Source: Prevotella sp. (GTDB lineage Bacteria > Bacteroidota > Bacteroidia > Bacteroidales > Bacteroidaceae). From it: a stretch of 64,000 nt of DNA. Every line of letters starts with the position of its first letter. Position 1 is the first letter of the stretch. The position numbers and the translations under genes were made by a program. The stretch is taken from the NCBI GenBank assembly GCA_017554105.1, contig JAFZIY010000019.1, positions 1 to 64,000 on the forward strand. The letters are read 5' to 3'. Positions 16,154-24,511 of this stretch are shown here, one piece after another. Under the pieces are notes generated by a model. That model searched no databases and was not told the origin of the DNA. It saw only the letters and a program-made list of their open reading frames with translations.

Positions 16154-18550
16154 ATGAAGAAGTCTTTATTGATAATCCTACTGTCGTCTGTTGCCGTGTT
16201 TGCCTCGGCAGCAGACGATTTGCGTTTCAACGTGGCAGACGGAGGGTTGAGCGTCAGTTTCATCACGGCAGACATCGTGCGTGTGCAATACTCTCCCGAC
16301 GGACAGTTCAAAGATAACGGGACAGGTGTCTGCATTTGGCAGAAAGGTGCTGACGTGCCGTTGCAGATTACCGAGGGTGCAGGATATAAGAGCATAGTAT
16401 CCGATAGTCTTGAAGTGCGTGTCAGTCGTGCTGGTGTAGTGTCTTTCTACGACCGTTCGGGTAGGCTATTGCTTACTGAAGATACCGACTGTCCGCATCG
16501 TGCCGAGCGTCGATGGATAGAGAATGTGATTTATCAGGAGGGTTCTGGCGAGGTAAAGCATACCGCCAACGGTGATGTACAGCAGATGAATGTGTTGCGT
16601 CGCGACACCATAGGTGCCACATGGCGCTGCTATCTCAACTTCAAATGGCAGGACGGCGAGGCTCTCTATGGTCTCGGTTCGCACATGGAGGACTACATGA
16701 ACCTTCGTGGCAAGCGCCTGTATCTCTGTCAGCACAACCTGAAGGCTATGGTTCCTGTGATTAACTCCACCGCAGGCTATGGACTATTGCTCGATGCAGG
16801 TTGTGCCATGCAGTTCTATGATGATACAGAACATGGATTCATGTTCGATGCGGCATCCGAGATAGACTATTACTTCATGAAAGGCGCTACGATGGATAGG
16901 ACCGTCGAACGGTATCGATGGCTTACGGGGGAGGCACCCCTTATGCCTCGCTATCTATTTGGATATACACAGTCGAAGGAACGTTATGTAAGCAGCGACG
17001 ACCTGTTGTCAACGCTGAAGACCTTCCGTGAGCGGCATATCCCCGTTGATATGATAGTTCAGGACTGGAACTATTGGCCTGGCGGACAGTGGGGTACGAT
17101 GACTATGGTTCCTGAGTTCTTCCCTGACAAGCGTGCATTGACAGACTCCATACACGCAATGAATGCCCGTCTGATGATATCTATCTGGCCCAATGCCATG
17201 AACAGTCCTCAGTGGGAAGACTTCCGCGACCGTGAACTCCTCTTCCCCGGCACCACTGTATATAATGCGTTTAAGCCAGAAGCCCGCGACCTCTACTGGC
17301 AATATGCTAACAAAGAGTTCTTCAGCAACGGCTTCGATGCGTGGTGGTGCGACTCCTCAGAGCCGATAGATGCCGACTGGAACACATTCCCCAAGAACTA
17401 TAACCCTGCCGACCAGAAGTGGCGTTGGCAGTTAAGCACCGATGCACTGAGTGAGGCCTTGGGTGCCGAGCGCAGTCAACTCTATTCGCTTTATCATGCC
17501 AAAGGAATATATGAACACCAGCGACTGACGACAGACAAGAAGAGAGTGGTCAACCTCACCCGCTCCAGTTATGCCGGTCAGCAGCGCTATTCAACCATCA
17601 CATGGAACGGCGACACCTATGCCTCATGGAAGTCGTTTGCGCAGATGATTCCCGCAGGTCTTAACTTCATGGCTACGGGATGTCCTTATTGGAGTATCGA
17701 TGTCGGTGCATTCTTCGTAGGCACCTCTCGCTGGCAGTGGTTCCATCGTGGTGAGTATCCCGATGGATGCAATGACCCTGAATACCGTGAGTTGTACTGT
17801 CGCATGCTGCAATACGCCACATTCCTCCCCGTGATGCGCAGTCACGGCTCTGAGACTCCGCGTGAGCCGTGGAGGTTTGGTAATAGTGGTGAGCCATATT
17901 ATGAGAGTATCTTAAGTTCGATACGCCTGCGCTACCGTCTGTTGCCATACGTCTATTCGCTTGCCGCCCGTGTTTCCTTTGATGGCTATACTATGACACG
18001 TGCACTTGCTTTCGACTTCGCGAAAGACAGTCGTGTGCTTGATATCAAGGATGAGTTCATGTTCGGTCCGTCATTCCTTGTGGCACCGATGACTGAAAAG
18101 GGTACTTCGCGGAAGGTATATCTTCCCGAAGGGTGTGGATGGACAGACTTCCATACGCAGAAGCACTATGACGGTGGACAGTGGATAGTGGCTGATGCAC
18201 CCATCAGTCGTATCCCTCTCTTTGTGCGTGAAGGTGGCATACTACCTGTGGGAAAGGATGTGGAGTATGCCGACCAAGACCCTGATGCCGTGGGACTGCT
18301 TGTCTATCCTGGTGCCGATGCCTCCTTCACTCTCTATGAGGACAAGGGTGATAACTACGACTATGAAAAGGGTTCCTGTTCTGTCATACCGCTAAGATGG
18401 AACGACAGAAAGCGCACACTCACCATCGACAGTCGTTCAGGTTCCTATCCAGGAATGAGTGGCAGTCGCACCTTCACCATTCGTCTTGCCGATGGAACTG
18501 AAAAGACCGTGAAATACAATGGAAAGAAGAAAGTATTACATTTTAAATGA
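16154..18550 (+). CDS. GH31 alpha-xylosidase/alpha-glucosidase
   Basis: Exported family GH31 enzyme, 798 residues, with signal peptide MKKSLLIILLSSVAVFASA. The N-terminal beta-sandwich precedes the barrel. The barrel carries IVQDWNYW (about residue 300) and the catalytic nucleophile Asp400 in AWWCDSSEP, the GH31 signature. The C-terminus has the DUF5110-type beta domain (LVYPGADASFTLYEDKGDNYDYEKG). The WWCDSSEP form and the context of xylan enzymes favour alpha-xylosidase or a similar side-chain activity; alpha-glucosidase cannot be excluded. It overlaps the next gene by 4 bases (ATGA), which implies translational coupling. A second GH31 paralogue lies at 26463. Confidence 0.92.
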   Translation: MKKSLLIILLSSVAVFASAADDLRFNVADGGLSVSFITADIVRVQYSPDGQFKDNGTGVCIWQKGADVPLQITEGAGYKSIVSDSLEVRVSRAGVVSFYDRSGRLLLTEDTDCPHRAERRWIENVIYQEGSGEVKHTANGDVQQMNVLRRDTIGATWRCYLNFKWQDGEALYGLGSHMEDYMNLRGKRLYLCQHNLKAMVPVINSTAGYGLLLDAGCAMQFYDDTEHGFMFDAASEIDYYFMKGATMDRTVERYRWLTGEAPLMPRYLFGYTQSKERYVSSDDLLSTLKTFRERHIPVDMIVQDWNYWPGGQWGTMTMVPEFFPDKRALTDSIHAMNARLMISIWPNAMNSPQWEDFRDRELLFPGTTVYNAFKPEARDLYWQYANKEFFSNGFDAWWCDSSEPIDADWNTFPKNYNPADQKWRWQLSTDALSEALGAERSQLYSLYHAKGIYEHQRLTTDKKRVVNLTRSSYAGQQRYSTITWNGDTYASWKSFAQMIPAGLNFMATGCPYWSIDVGAFFVGTSRWQWFHRGEYPDGCNDPEYRELYCRMLQYATFLPVMRSHGSETPREPWRFGNSGEPYYESILSSIRLRYRLLPYVYSLAARVSFDGYTMTRALAFDFAKDSRVLDIKDEFMFGPSFLVAPMTEKGTSRKVYLPEGCGWTDFHTQKHYDGGQWIVADAPISRIPLFVREGGILPVGKDVEYADQDPDAVGLLVYPGADASFTLYEDKGDNYDYEKGSCSVIPLRWNDRKRTLTIDSRSGSYPGMSGSRTFTIRLADGTEKTVKYNGKKKVLHFK

Positions 18551-19281
18551 AAATGAAGGGTAGTATTCTTTTTATTTCCCTGTTGTTTGTTGCTATAAGC
18601 GTACATGCTGGCAACAGGGAGAACAAGGTGAAAAGGGTGGATATATACTATTACCATGAAGGTGGATATGGTATATATCATTCACATGCCATCTATAAAC
18701 GCAATAAGAATGTTTTCGAGTTTCATCTCAAGGACTGGAGAAAAACCAACAATGTAAAGAGTCTGCCTATTGCCATTGATGCGTTCTTTGTTGACAAGTT
18801 CGTTTCTGAGATGGACAAAATGCGTAAAGACACATGTGGCGCATACAGAATAACTCAAAAGGACATTGAAAACTACAGAGACTACTTAATAGAGGATTCT
18901 TCCTATTTGTCAATGATGAATTTTGACATAAGAAAGTATCAGTCAGTACCAGACCAGACACTGTTGGATATGACCTGTGGTGAGGTATATGAGGCTTTAT
19001 ATTCTCCAAGCAATAAACTTTATGGTGGAACGGGACCGTTAGAGGAGCGCATTGTCTTTACATTCAGCGATGGGAGTACTGTTGAGTTGCGCCCATACAT
19101 TAATTACTCTGGCATCCCCTGGGTTGTGAAATCGAAGAACGAGAGTTATTACTTGGATTACAGTTTCTTCTACAATTTTATCAAACAGATAGGTTGGGAA
19201 GGGCATTTCGCATGGCAATATGACAGAAACGAAATGGTTTTCAATGTGGTGAGTTATCTATTAAGTAAGCAAGAAAACTGA
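18547..19281 (+). CDS. Hypothetical exported protein, 244 aa
   Basis: Unknown. It has a signal peptide (MKMKGSILFISLLFVAISVHA) and no lipobox, so it should be periplasmic or secreted. The mature part is rich in Tyr and charged residues, with no recognisable catalytic motif. Only two Cys occur, in DTCGAY and DMTCGE. The start codon overlaps the GH31 stop by 4 bases, so it is made with that enzyme. Codon use and base composition are more AT-rich than in the flanking glycosidases, which may mean a later arrival. Last gene before a fresh promoter at 19365. Confidence 0.7.
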   Translation: MKMKGSILFISLLFVAISVHAGNRENKVKRVDIYYYHEGGYGIYHSHAIYKRNKNVFEFHLKDWRKTNNVKSLPIAIDAFFVDKFVSEMDKMRKDTCGAYRITQKDIENYRDYLIEDSSYLSMMNFDIRKYQSVPDQTLLDMTCGEVYEALYSPSNKLYGGTGPLEERIVFTFSDGSTVELRPYINYSGIPWVVKSKNESYYLDYSFFYNFIKQIGWEGHFAWQYDRNEMVFNVVSYLLSKQEN

Positions 19282-19364
19282 GAAGTAGTTTGATGTTTAT
19301 TGGTATCAAATGCTTTGTTTCTTGTATCTTTTTCACAAATAAGCGGGGTATGGGTAGATATGTG

Positions 19365-19395
19365 TTGCAAAAGTAAAAAGATTTTTGTATCTTTG
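19365..19395 (+). promoter_or_regulatory. Promoter of the tandem-GH43 operon
   Basis: TTG at 19365-19367, 20 bases, then TATCTTTG at 19388-19395. The ATG is at 19444, so the leader is about 42 bases. Confidence 0.68.
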
Positions 19396-19443
19396 CAACG
19401 ATGTCCATAGTGGCGCGATTAACTATTTCAAAATACTGACAAG

Positions 19444-22080
19444 ATGAAAATCTACCTTACCTCGGTTGCCTTTCTGCTACTCAGCGTTATGGGAGCAAAG
19501 GCACAGAACCCTATTATACGCGACCAGTTCACGGCTGATCCTACTGCCCGCGTATTTAACAACAGGGTGTATCTTTACCCTTCGCATGACATCTTTCCCC
19601 CTGAGGGACAGCGGCAGGACTGGTTCTGCATGGAGGACTACCACGTGTTCTCCTCAGATAACCTTGTCGACTGGACCGACCATGGTATGATTGTAACCCA
19701 GAACAAAGTGCCTTGGGTGAGGCCGGATTCCTATTCCATGTGGGCACCCGACTGCGTCGAGAGGAACGGAAAGTACTATTTCTATTTCCCTTCTGCTCCT
19801 AATGGAGCCATGCGTGGTTTCGGAATAGGTGTGGCAATAGCCGATAGACCTGAAGGACCGTTCATTCCTGAGCCGGAGCCTATCAAGGGTGTCAATGGCA
19901 TCGACCCGTGTGTTCTCCTGGCATCCGATGGTAACGCTTATCTATTCTGGGGTGCCGGACGTTGCGCCAAACTCAAGGACAACATGACGGAAATTGCCGA
20001 CGACACTCCGAAGGAGACTGTCAAGTGGGGCGAGCGCGAGTTTGAGATGCTCGGTGTAAACTGTCTCAAAGGCCTGCCAAGCCGTCAGGCGGAGGGTCCG
20101 TTTGCCTTCGAGTACAATGGCAACTATTACCTTACCTATCCTTACGTAAGGGAGAACACCGAGGTCCTCGGATATGCCATGAGCAAGAACCCGATGGGTC
20201 CGTACGAATACAAGGGACTTATCATGGCAGAGCATGCCAACGGTTGTTGGACCAACCACCACAGCATTGTGAATTACAAAGGACAGTGGTATCTGTTCTA
20301 TCACCATAACGCTTACTCACCCAAAGACGACAAGCGCCGTTCCGTACAGATTGAGAAACTGTTCTTCAATCCCGATGGTACCATTCAGGAGGTGAAGCCT
20401 ACACTTCGTGGCGTGGGCATCTCCAATGCTTTCGAGCGCATCCAGATAGACCGCTATTCTGCTATCTCTGAAATAGGAGCCAGCATTGAGCTTCAAGACA
20501 CGGTCAACACTTTTAAGGGATGGAATACGCTGATGACTGATGGTGGATGGATACAATATAATGATGTAAAGTTTGATGCTGAGCCACAGATGGTACTCGT
20601 CAACGCCAGTTCAGAGAAAGGCGCTGTTGTCAGGATTTTAGTAGGAAAGGAGTGTGTGGCAAAGGTAAAGATTCCTGCCCGTAGCACTCTTGAGTCCACG
20701 ATACAGAAACTTACCAAAAAGATTTCACCACAGACCTCTGATATCCGAGTGGAGTTGGAAAGTGGTTCTGTAGTGATAGACTACATACAGTTCTGTGCGC
20801 AGATGCCCGTAGTGCAGACGAAGTTCTCTGCCGACCCAGCGCCTATGGTGTACGACGGCAAGGTGTTTCTCTATACCACTCACGACGAGGATGATGCACG
20901 GGGCTATGAGTTCAAGATGAAGGACTGGTTGCTATATACCTCGGAGGATATGGTTAACTGGCAGGACCATGGTGCCGTGGCATCGCTGAAGGACTTCAAG
21001 TGGTACGACGGTGACAACGGTGCATGGGCAGAGCAGGTGATAGAGCGCAATGGTAAGTTCTACATGTACTGTCCCATTCACGGTCATGGCATAGGTGTCT
21101 TGGTAGCAGACTCGCCTTACGGCCCTTTTCATGACCCCATCGGCCAGCCACTCGTTTGGCAGAAGGATCACTGGTATGACATTGACCCTTCTGTGTGGAT
21201 TGATGCCGATGGGCAGGCTTATATGTACTGGGGAAACCCGCACACTTATTATGTCAAGCTGAACGATGACATGATATCAACCTCTGGTGACATTGTGCAG
21301 TTGCCTCATATCCAGGATTATCAGGAAGGACCATGGATCTATAAAAAGGATTCTCATTATTATCTGGCTTTTGCCTCCACCTGTTGTCCAGAGGGCATAG
21401 GCTATGCCATGAGTGATAAGATTACAGGTCCGTGGGAGTATAAGGGACATGTAATGAACCACACCTACAAGACACGTGGTAACCATCCTGGCATTATCGA
21501 TTATAAAGGTCACTCATACGTCTTCGGTCTCAACTACGACTTGTTACGACTGATTACCGACGAGCACTCCGAACGTCGCTCTGTGTCATGTGCCGAGATG
21601 CGCTACAATGCCGACGGTACTATTCAGGAACTGCCTTATTTCCGTGAGAACGTGCTGGAGGCAGTAGGGACATTCAATCCTTTTCGGAAGGTCGAGGCAG
21701 AGACGATGTATTGGGGTTGGGGACTGAAGACAAAGGAGTCGGCCACTTTCCCAAAGAGCATACAACTGTGCAACATCGACAACGGAGAGTCGCTGACGCT
21801 TCGCAATGTGGATTTCGGCTCGCGTGGTGCCAGGAAGTTCATGGCAAACATTGCCTCAGTGAAAGCGGGCAGTATAATAGAGATACACCTTGACAATGCC
21901 GAGGGACAGTTGGTTGGTACGCTCAAAGTGCCGCAGACAGGCAGTCTCGACTCATGGAAGACCGCTTCGTGCAAGATGAAGGGTGCCAACGGAGTCCACG
22001 ACCTTGTCTTTGTCTTTAAGGGAACTGCGGGCAACGACCTCTTCCTTTGGGACTGGTGGAGTATGGAGAAAAGTCGGTGA
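19444..22080 (+). CDS. Two GH43 domains in one protein, each followed by a CBM6-like domain
   Basis: Exported 878-residue enzyme (signal peptide MKIYLTSVAFLLLSVMGAKA) holding two complete GH43 beta-propellers. Module 1 (about residues 22-310) has the base Asp in DQFTADPTARV, the pKa-modulating Asp in GIDPCVLL and the acid Glu in AEGPFAFE. Module 2 (about 455-720) has KFSADPAPMV, DIDPSVWI and QEGPWIYK. Each is followed by a beta-sandwich that looks like CBM6 (about 330-450 and 740-878). GH43 enzymes of this type are arabinofuranosidases or beta-xylosidases acting on arabinoxylan. The two modules are far from identical, so they may have different specificities. First gene of its transcript; the transporter gene overlaps or abuts the 3' end. 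Confidence 0.9.
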   Translation: MKIYLTSVAFLLLSVMGAKAQNPIIRDQFTADPTARVFNNRVYLYPSHDIFPPEGQRQDWFCMEDYHVFSSDNLVDWTDHGMIVTQNKVPWVRPDSYSMWAPDCVERNGKYYFYFPSAPNGAMRGFGIGVAIADRPEGPFIPEPEPIKGVNGIDPCVLLASDGNAYLFWGAGRCAKLKDNMTEIADDTPKETVKWGEREFEMLGVNCLKGLPSRQAEGPFAFEYNGNYYLTYPYVRENTEVLGYAMSKNPMGPYEYKGLIMAEHANGCWTNHHSIVNYKGQWYLFYHHNAYSPKDDKRRSVQIEKLFFNPDGTIQEVKPTLRGVGISNAFERIQIDRYSAISEIGASIELQDTVNTFKGWNTLMTDGGWIQYNDVKFDAEPQMVLVNASSEKGAVVRILVGKECVAKVKIPARSTLESTIQKLTKKISPQTSDIRVELESGSVVIDYIQFCAQMPVVQTKFSADPAPMVYDGKVFLYTTHDEDDARGYEFKMKDWLLYTSEDMVNWQDHGAVASLKDFKWYDGDNGAWAEQVIERNGKFYMYCPIHGHGIGVLVADSPYGPFHDPIGQPLVWQKDHWYDIDPSVWIDADGQAYMYWGNPHTYYVKLNDDMISTSGDIVQLPHIQDYQEGPWIYKKDSHYYLAFASTCCPEGIGYAMSDKITGPWEYKGHVMNHTYKTRGNHPGIIDYKGHSYVFGLNYDLLRLITDEHSERRSVSCAEMRYNADGTIQELPYFRENVLEAVGTFNPFRKVEAETMYWGWGLKTKESATFPKSIQLCNIDNGESLTLRNVDFGSRGARKFMANIASVKAGSIIEIHLDNAEGQLVGTLKVPQTGSLDSWKTASCKMKGANGVHDLVFVFKGTAGNDLFLWDWWSMEKSR

Positions 22081-22115
22081 AGAGTGGTGTAAGTATTTCA
22101 GGCAGAGGATACGGA

Positions 22116-23063
22116 ATGGTGGGTATCTGTTCGGTGCTTCATTTCCTTGTCGATGGTTTATGCCTGTGCTGTGCCTACCTGCTGACCGCTCCCTTCAGCC
22201 TTCAGTCTTCGTCCTTCAACATTCTTGAGATATTCCTTACATATAATATCCTTGCCTTCCTTACCCAACCCCTGACGGGATGGGTGGCAGACAGGATAAG
22301 CCAGAAGCACTGGTTGTTGATAGGTGCGGTGGTGCTGCTTTCACTTGCGGTATTGCTGACACCTTTTGCCATCTCCTCGGGTACGGCACCGGCGATGTTT
22401 GCCGTAGTCATTTTGCTGGGCATCGGCAATTCGCTGTTTCATGTGTGGGGTGGTAAGCAGGTTGTGATGAAGGTGGGCAACGACATCCGTGCGCTTGGAG
22501 TATTCGTCTCCACTGGTGCTTTCGGACTGGCAGTTGCCACGGTGCTTTTCTCATGGACGTGCCTTTACATCATACTGTTAGCCATAATTCTTCTCGCAAC
22601 GACATACGTCCTGATGGACCTTCCGCATACTAACCAATGTACATCGCGTCTTGAGCATCATCCCCCCCAGGGGGGAATGTGGGGGGCCATTGCCATTGCA
22701 GCCATTGCCGCCTTCGTGATGTTCCGTTCTTATATAGGCACGGAGTTTTCTATCGGCGGCGACAAGAGCAATGCCGTGATACTCGCCATAGGTTTCACCT
22801 CGATGCTCGGTAAGATGGCGGGAGGCTGGATATCCCGTTGGCTCGGCATAGTGCGTGCGCTCATAGTGATGCTCGTCGTTGTCCTCATATGCATACTCAC
22901 GGGTAGCAAGGACCTCGTGGTGGTGCTGTTAGGACTGTTCATGATAAACTGCACGATGCCCATCACCCTGTATCTCGCCAACTACGTGCTCCCCGGCAGG
23001 GAAGGCCTGGCATTCGGAATCCTTGCCGCGGCACTGATGCCGGGTTATCTGTTGACTATCTGA
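22116..23063 (+). CDS. MFS-type membrane transporter
   Basis: Polytopic membrane protein with about 10-11 helices and the pattern of a major facilitator. A GWVADRISQKHW loop after TM2 matches the MFS loop 2-3 signature, and GGWISRWLG after TM8 repeats it. About 315 residues is short for an MFS carrier (usually 380-420), so an end may be missing. The start is uncertain: ATG 22116 leads straight into TM1, while a GTG at 22077 overlaps the GH43 stop (GTGA). A GC-rich palindromic repeat is read in frame in the central loop (EHHPPQGGMWG). Position after GH43 suggests sugar uptake or export, but the substrate is unknown. Confidence 0.75.
   Translation: MVGICSVLHFLVDGLCLCCAYLLTAPFSLQSSSFNILEIFLTYNILAFLTQPLTGWVADRISQKHWLLIGAVVLLSLAVLLTPFAISSGTAPAMFAVVILLGIGNSLFHVWGGKQVVMKVGNDIRALGVFVSTGAFGLAVATVLFSWTCLYIILLAIILLATTYVLMDLPHTNQCTSRLEHHPPQGGMWGAIAIAAIAAFVMFRSYIGTEFSIGGDKSNAVILAIGFTSMLGKMAGGWISRWLGIVRALIVMLVVVLICILTGSKDLVVVLLGLFMINCTMPITLYLANYVLPGREGLAFGILAAALMPGYLLTI
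22659..22692. repeat. GC-rich palindromic repeat within the MFS gene
   Basis: A run of seven C, then AGGGGGG, then AATGTGGGGGG matches the intergenic hairpin family of this genome. It encodes HHPPQGGMWG in the loop between the two halves of the transporter and keeps the frame open. Confidence 0.6.
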
Positions 23064-23078
23064 CTAATTTGACATAAC

Positions 23079-23426
23079 ATGGAATCCGTTGCTCCCATAC
23101 TGCTTGCTCTTTTGGCAACGATAATAATAGAGGTAGCAGTGCTCCTGCTGCTCGGTGAGAAGCGTCGCAAGGTACTTCTTGCGTCGGTCGTGATAAACAT
23201 CATCACCAATGTTCCGCTGAACATTATCGCCCAATACGTAGGCTTGTCAACGGTGGGAGTAATAACAGGTGAGTTGATAGTGGTAGTGGTTGAGGCTTTG
23301 TGGTATTACCTCTTTGTGAAAAAGGCGAGTCAGGCGTTGGTTTACAGTCTGCTGTGCAATGCCATCAGTTTCCTGATAGGTTTGATATGCACCACTCTTC
23401 CCGACATTTGTTACCATCTCGCTTAA
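23079..23426 (+). CDS. Small four-helix membrane protein, 115 aa
   Basis: Unknown function. Four hydrophobic segments fill nearly the whole protein (ILLALLATIIIEVAVLLLL, LLASVVINIITNVPLNII, ELIVVVVEALWYYLFV, ALVYSLLCNAISFLIGLI), with a short basic loop GEKRRK after the first. It starts 15 bases after the transporter stop and is probably co-transcribed. A partner of the transporter is possible from position only. Confidence 0.68.
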   Translation: MESVAPILLALLATIIIEVAVLLLLGEKRRKVLLASVVINIITNVPLNIIAQYVGLSTVGVITGELIVVVVEALWYYLFVKKASQALVYSLLCNAISFLIGLICTTLPDICYHLA

Positions 23427-23477
23427 ACTCTATAGAAGGAAATAAGTCAAACAATAAAACCCTAAACAAAAATAATT

Positions 23478-23807
23478 ATGAACACATTATTATTAGACAT
23501 CATCTCTCCTGGGGGACACAGACCTCATAGGCCGATAATAATAGACAGGCCAATAGATCCTCCTGTTGACAACCCTGTGGCAGATAGTCTGCAAAATAGT
23601 GGCAATACGGCGATTGACACCTTGCAGCAGGTGGGCGACCAGGCAGTCGATACCTTGTCACAGAGTCAGTCGTTGCTGATAGACTCAGGTGTTGGAGGCT
23701 CTTCGTCAACAGCATTATGGACTGTGGTGATAGCAGTCGTGGCACTTATCGCCTGCATCTCCCTTGCCATTGCCTACCGTCGTCGCACCATGACAGCCGG
23801 AGCATAG
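23478..23807 (+). CDS. Small Pro/Gln-rich protein with C-terminal membrane helix
   Basis: Unknown, 109 residues. The N-terminal half is disordered-looking, with HRPHRPIIIDRPIDPPVD and two imperfect copies of an (N/D)TxxDTLxQxGDQ-like heptad region (NTAIDTLQQVGDQAVDTLSQ). A single hydrophobic segment (ALWTVVIAVVALIACISLAIAY) is followed by YRRRTM, which would place the C-terminus in the cytoplasm. No signal peptide is evident before it, so tail-anchored topology is likely. Located 51 bases after the four-helix protein. Confidence 0.6.
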   Translation: MNTLLLDIISPGGHRPHRPIIIDRPIDPPVDNPVADSLQNSGNTAIDTLQQVGDQAVDTLSQSQSLLIDSGVGGSSSTALWTVVIAVVALIACISLAIAYRRRTMTAGA

Positions 23808-23840
23808 CCTTTCATCGTATCATTTTCTTTTGATAGAGTG

Positions 23841-23874
23841 TCAATTCGCCCTTTTATTGAAAATGGCGAGTTGA
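23841..23874. terminator. Hairpin after the small membrane genes
   Basis: TCAATTCGCC pairs with GGCGAGTTGA (one G-T pair) across a 14-base loop. There is no clean T tract, so termination strength is uncertain. A new promoter follows at once. Confidence 0.45.
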
Positions 23875-23878
23875 TGTG

Positions 23879-23909
23879 TTGTGTTTGTATGAAAAAATCA
23901 TTATCTTTG
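23879..23909 (+). promoter_or_regulatory. Promoter of the DUF3237-GH97-GH31 operon
   Basis: TTG at 23879-23881, 20 bases, then TATCTTTG at 23902-23909. The -7 box is part of a small palindrome (TTATCTTTGCAAAGATAA, 23901-23918) that could bind a regulator. Confidence 0.65.
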
Positions 23910-23954
23910 CAAAGATAATCATAAACTATTTCTATTAAAAGAATTTGTCAACCG

Positions 23955-24449
23955 ATGAAAAAAGGTAAGATTTTATTGTTCTTATTAGCCCTTGCATTTG
24001 CAACAGGCGTAAAGGCGCAGCAGCAACCACAACCAACTCTGGAGTTTGTTATGGAACTGCGCGTGAAGATAGACAAGCCGTTCTCTGTGGGAAGGACACC
24101 TCACGGACAACGTACAGTGATTCCAATCCTTGGTGGTACTTTCGAGGGACCGCTGCTCAAAGGCGAGATACTCAGTGGCGGTGCCGACTATCAGATGTCT
24201 GATGAGTTAACCCATCGTACTGAGATAGAGGCTATCTACTGCATCCGTACCGATGACGGTGTGAATATCCATATTCGTAATGCCGGACTTATAACGATGG
24301 GTGAAGGTGGGGCATATTTCTTTACCACACCGCATTTCGAGGCACCGCACGGTTCGAAATATGAGTTCCTGAACAATGCCATTTTCGTGTGCCGACCAGG
24401 TAACTCAACCATGGAATACCTTTCACTCCTGGTATGGAAAGTAAAATAA
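23955..24449 (+). CDS. Exported DUF3237 (UPF0311) family protein
   Basis: Small beta-barrel protein of the DUF3237 family, recognised from LEFVMELRVKIDKPFSVGRTP, the GGTFEGPLLKGEILSGGADYQ core and the later IHIRNAGLI segment. Biochemical role is unknown for the family. This copy has a signal peptide (MKKGKILLFLLALAFATGVKA), so it acts outside the cytoplasm, which is less usual for the family. Length (164) fits a signal peptide plus one domain. It leads an operon with GH97 and GH31, suggesting a part in glycan handling. Confidence 0.82.
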   Translation: MKKGKILLFLLALAFATGVKAQQQPQPTLEFVMELRVKIDKPFSVGRTPHGQRTVIPILGGTFEGPLLKGEILSGGADYQMSDELTHRTEIEAIYCIRTDDGVNIHIRNAGLITMGEGGAYFFTTPHFEAPHGSKYEFLNNAIFVCRPGNSTMEYLSLLVWKVK

Positions 24450-24506
24450 CCCCCAATTCCTATCTCCTAACTCCTAACTCCTAACTTCTAACTCTAAACT
24501 CCAAAC
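24450..24506 (+). repeat. CCTAACT-type tandem repeats before GH97
   Basis: Seven or so imperfect copies of a 7-8 base unit (TCCTAACTCC, TTCTAACTC, TAAACTCC) fill the short gap between DUF3237 and GH97. No hairpin or promoter is evident. Confidence 0.55.
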
Positions 24507-24511
24507 TCTTT

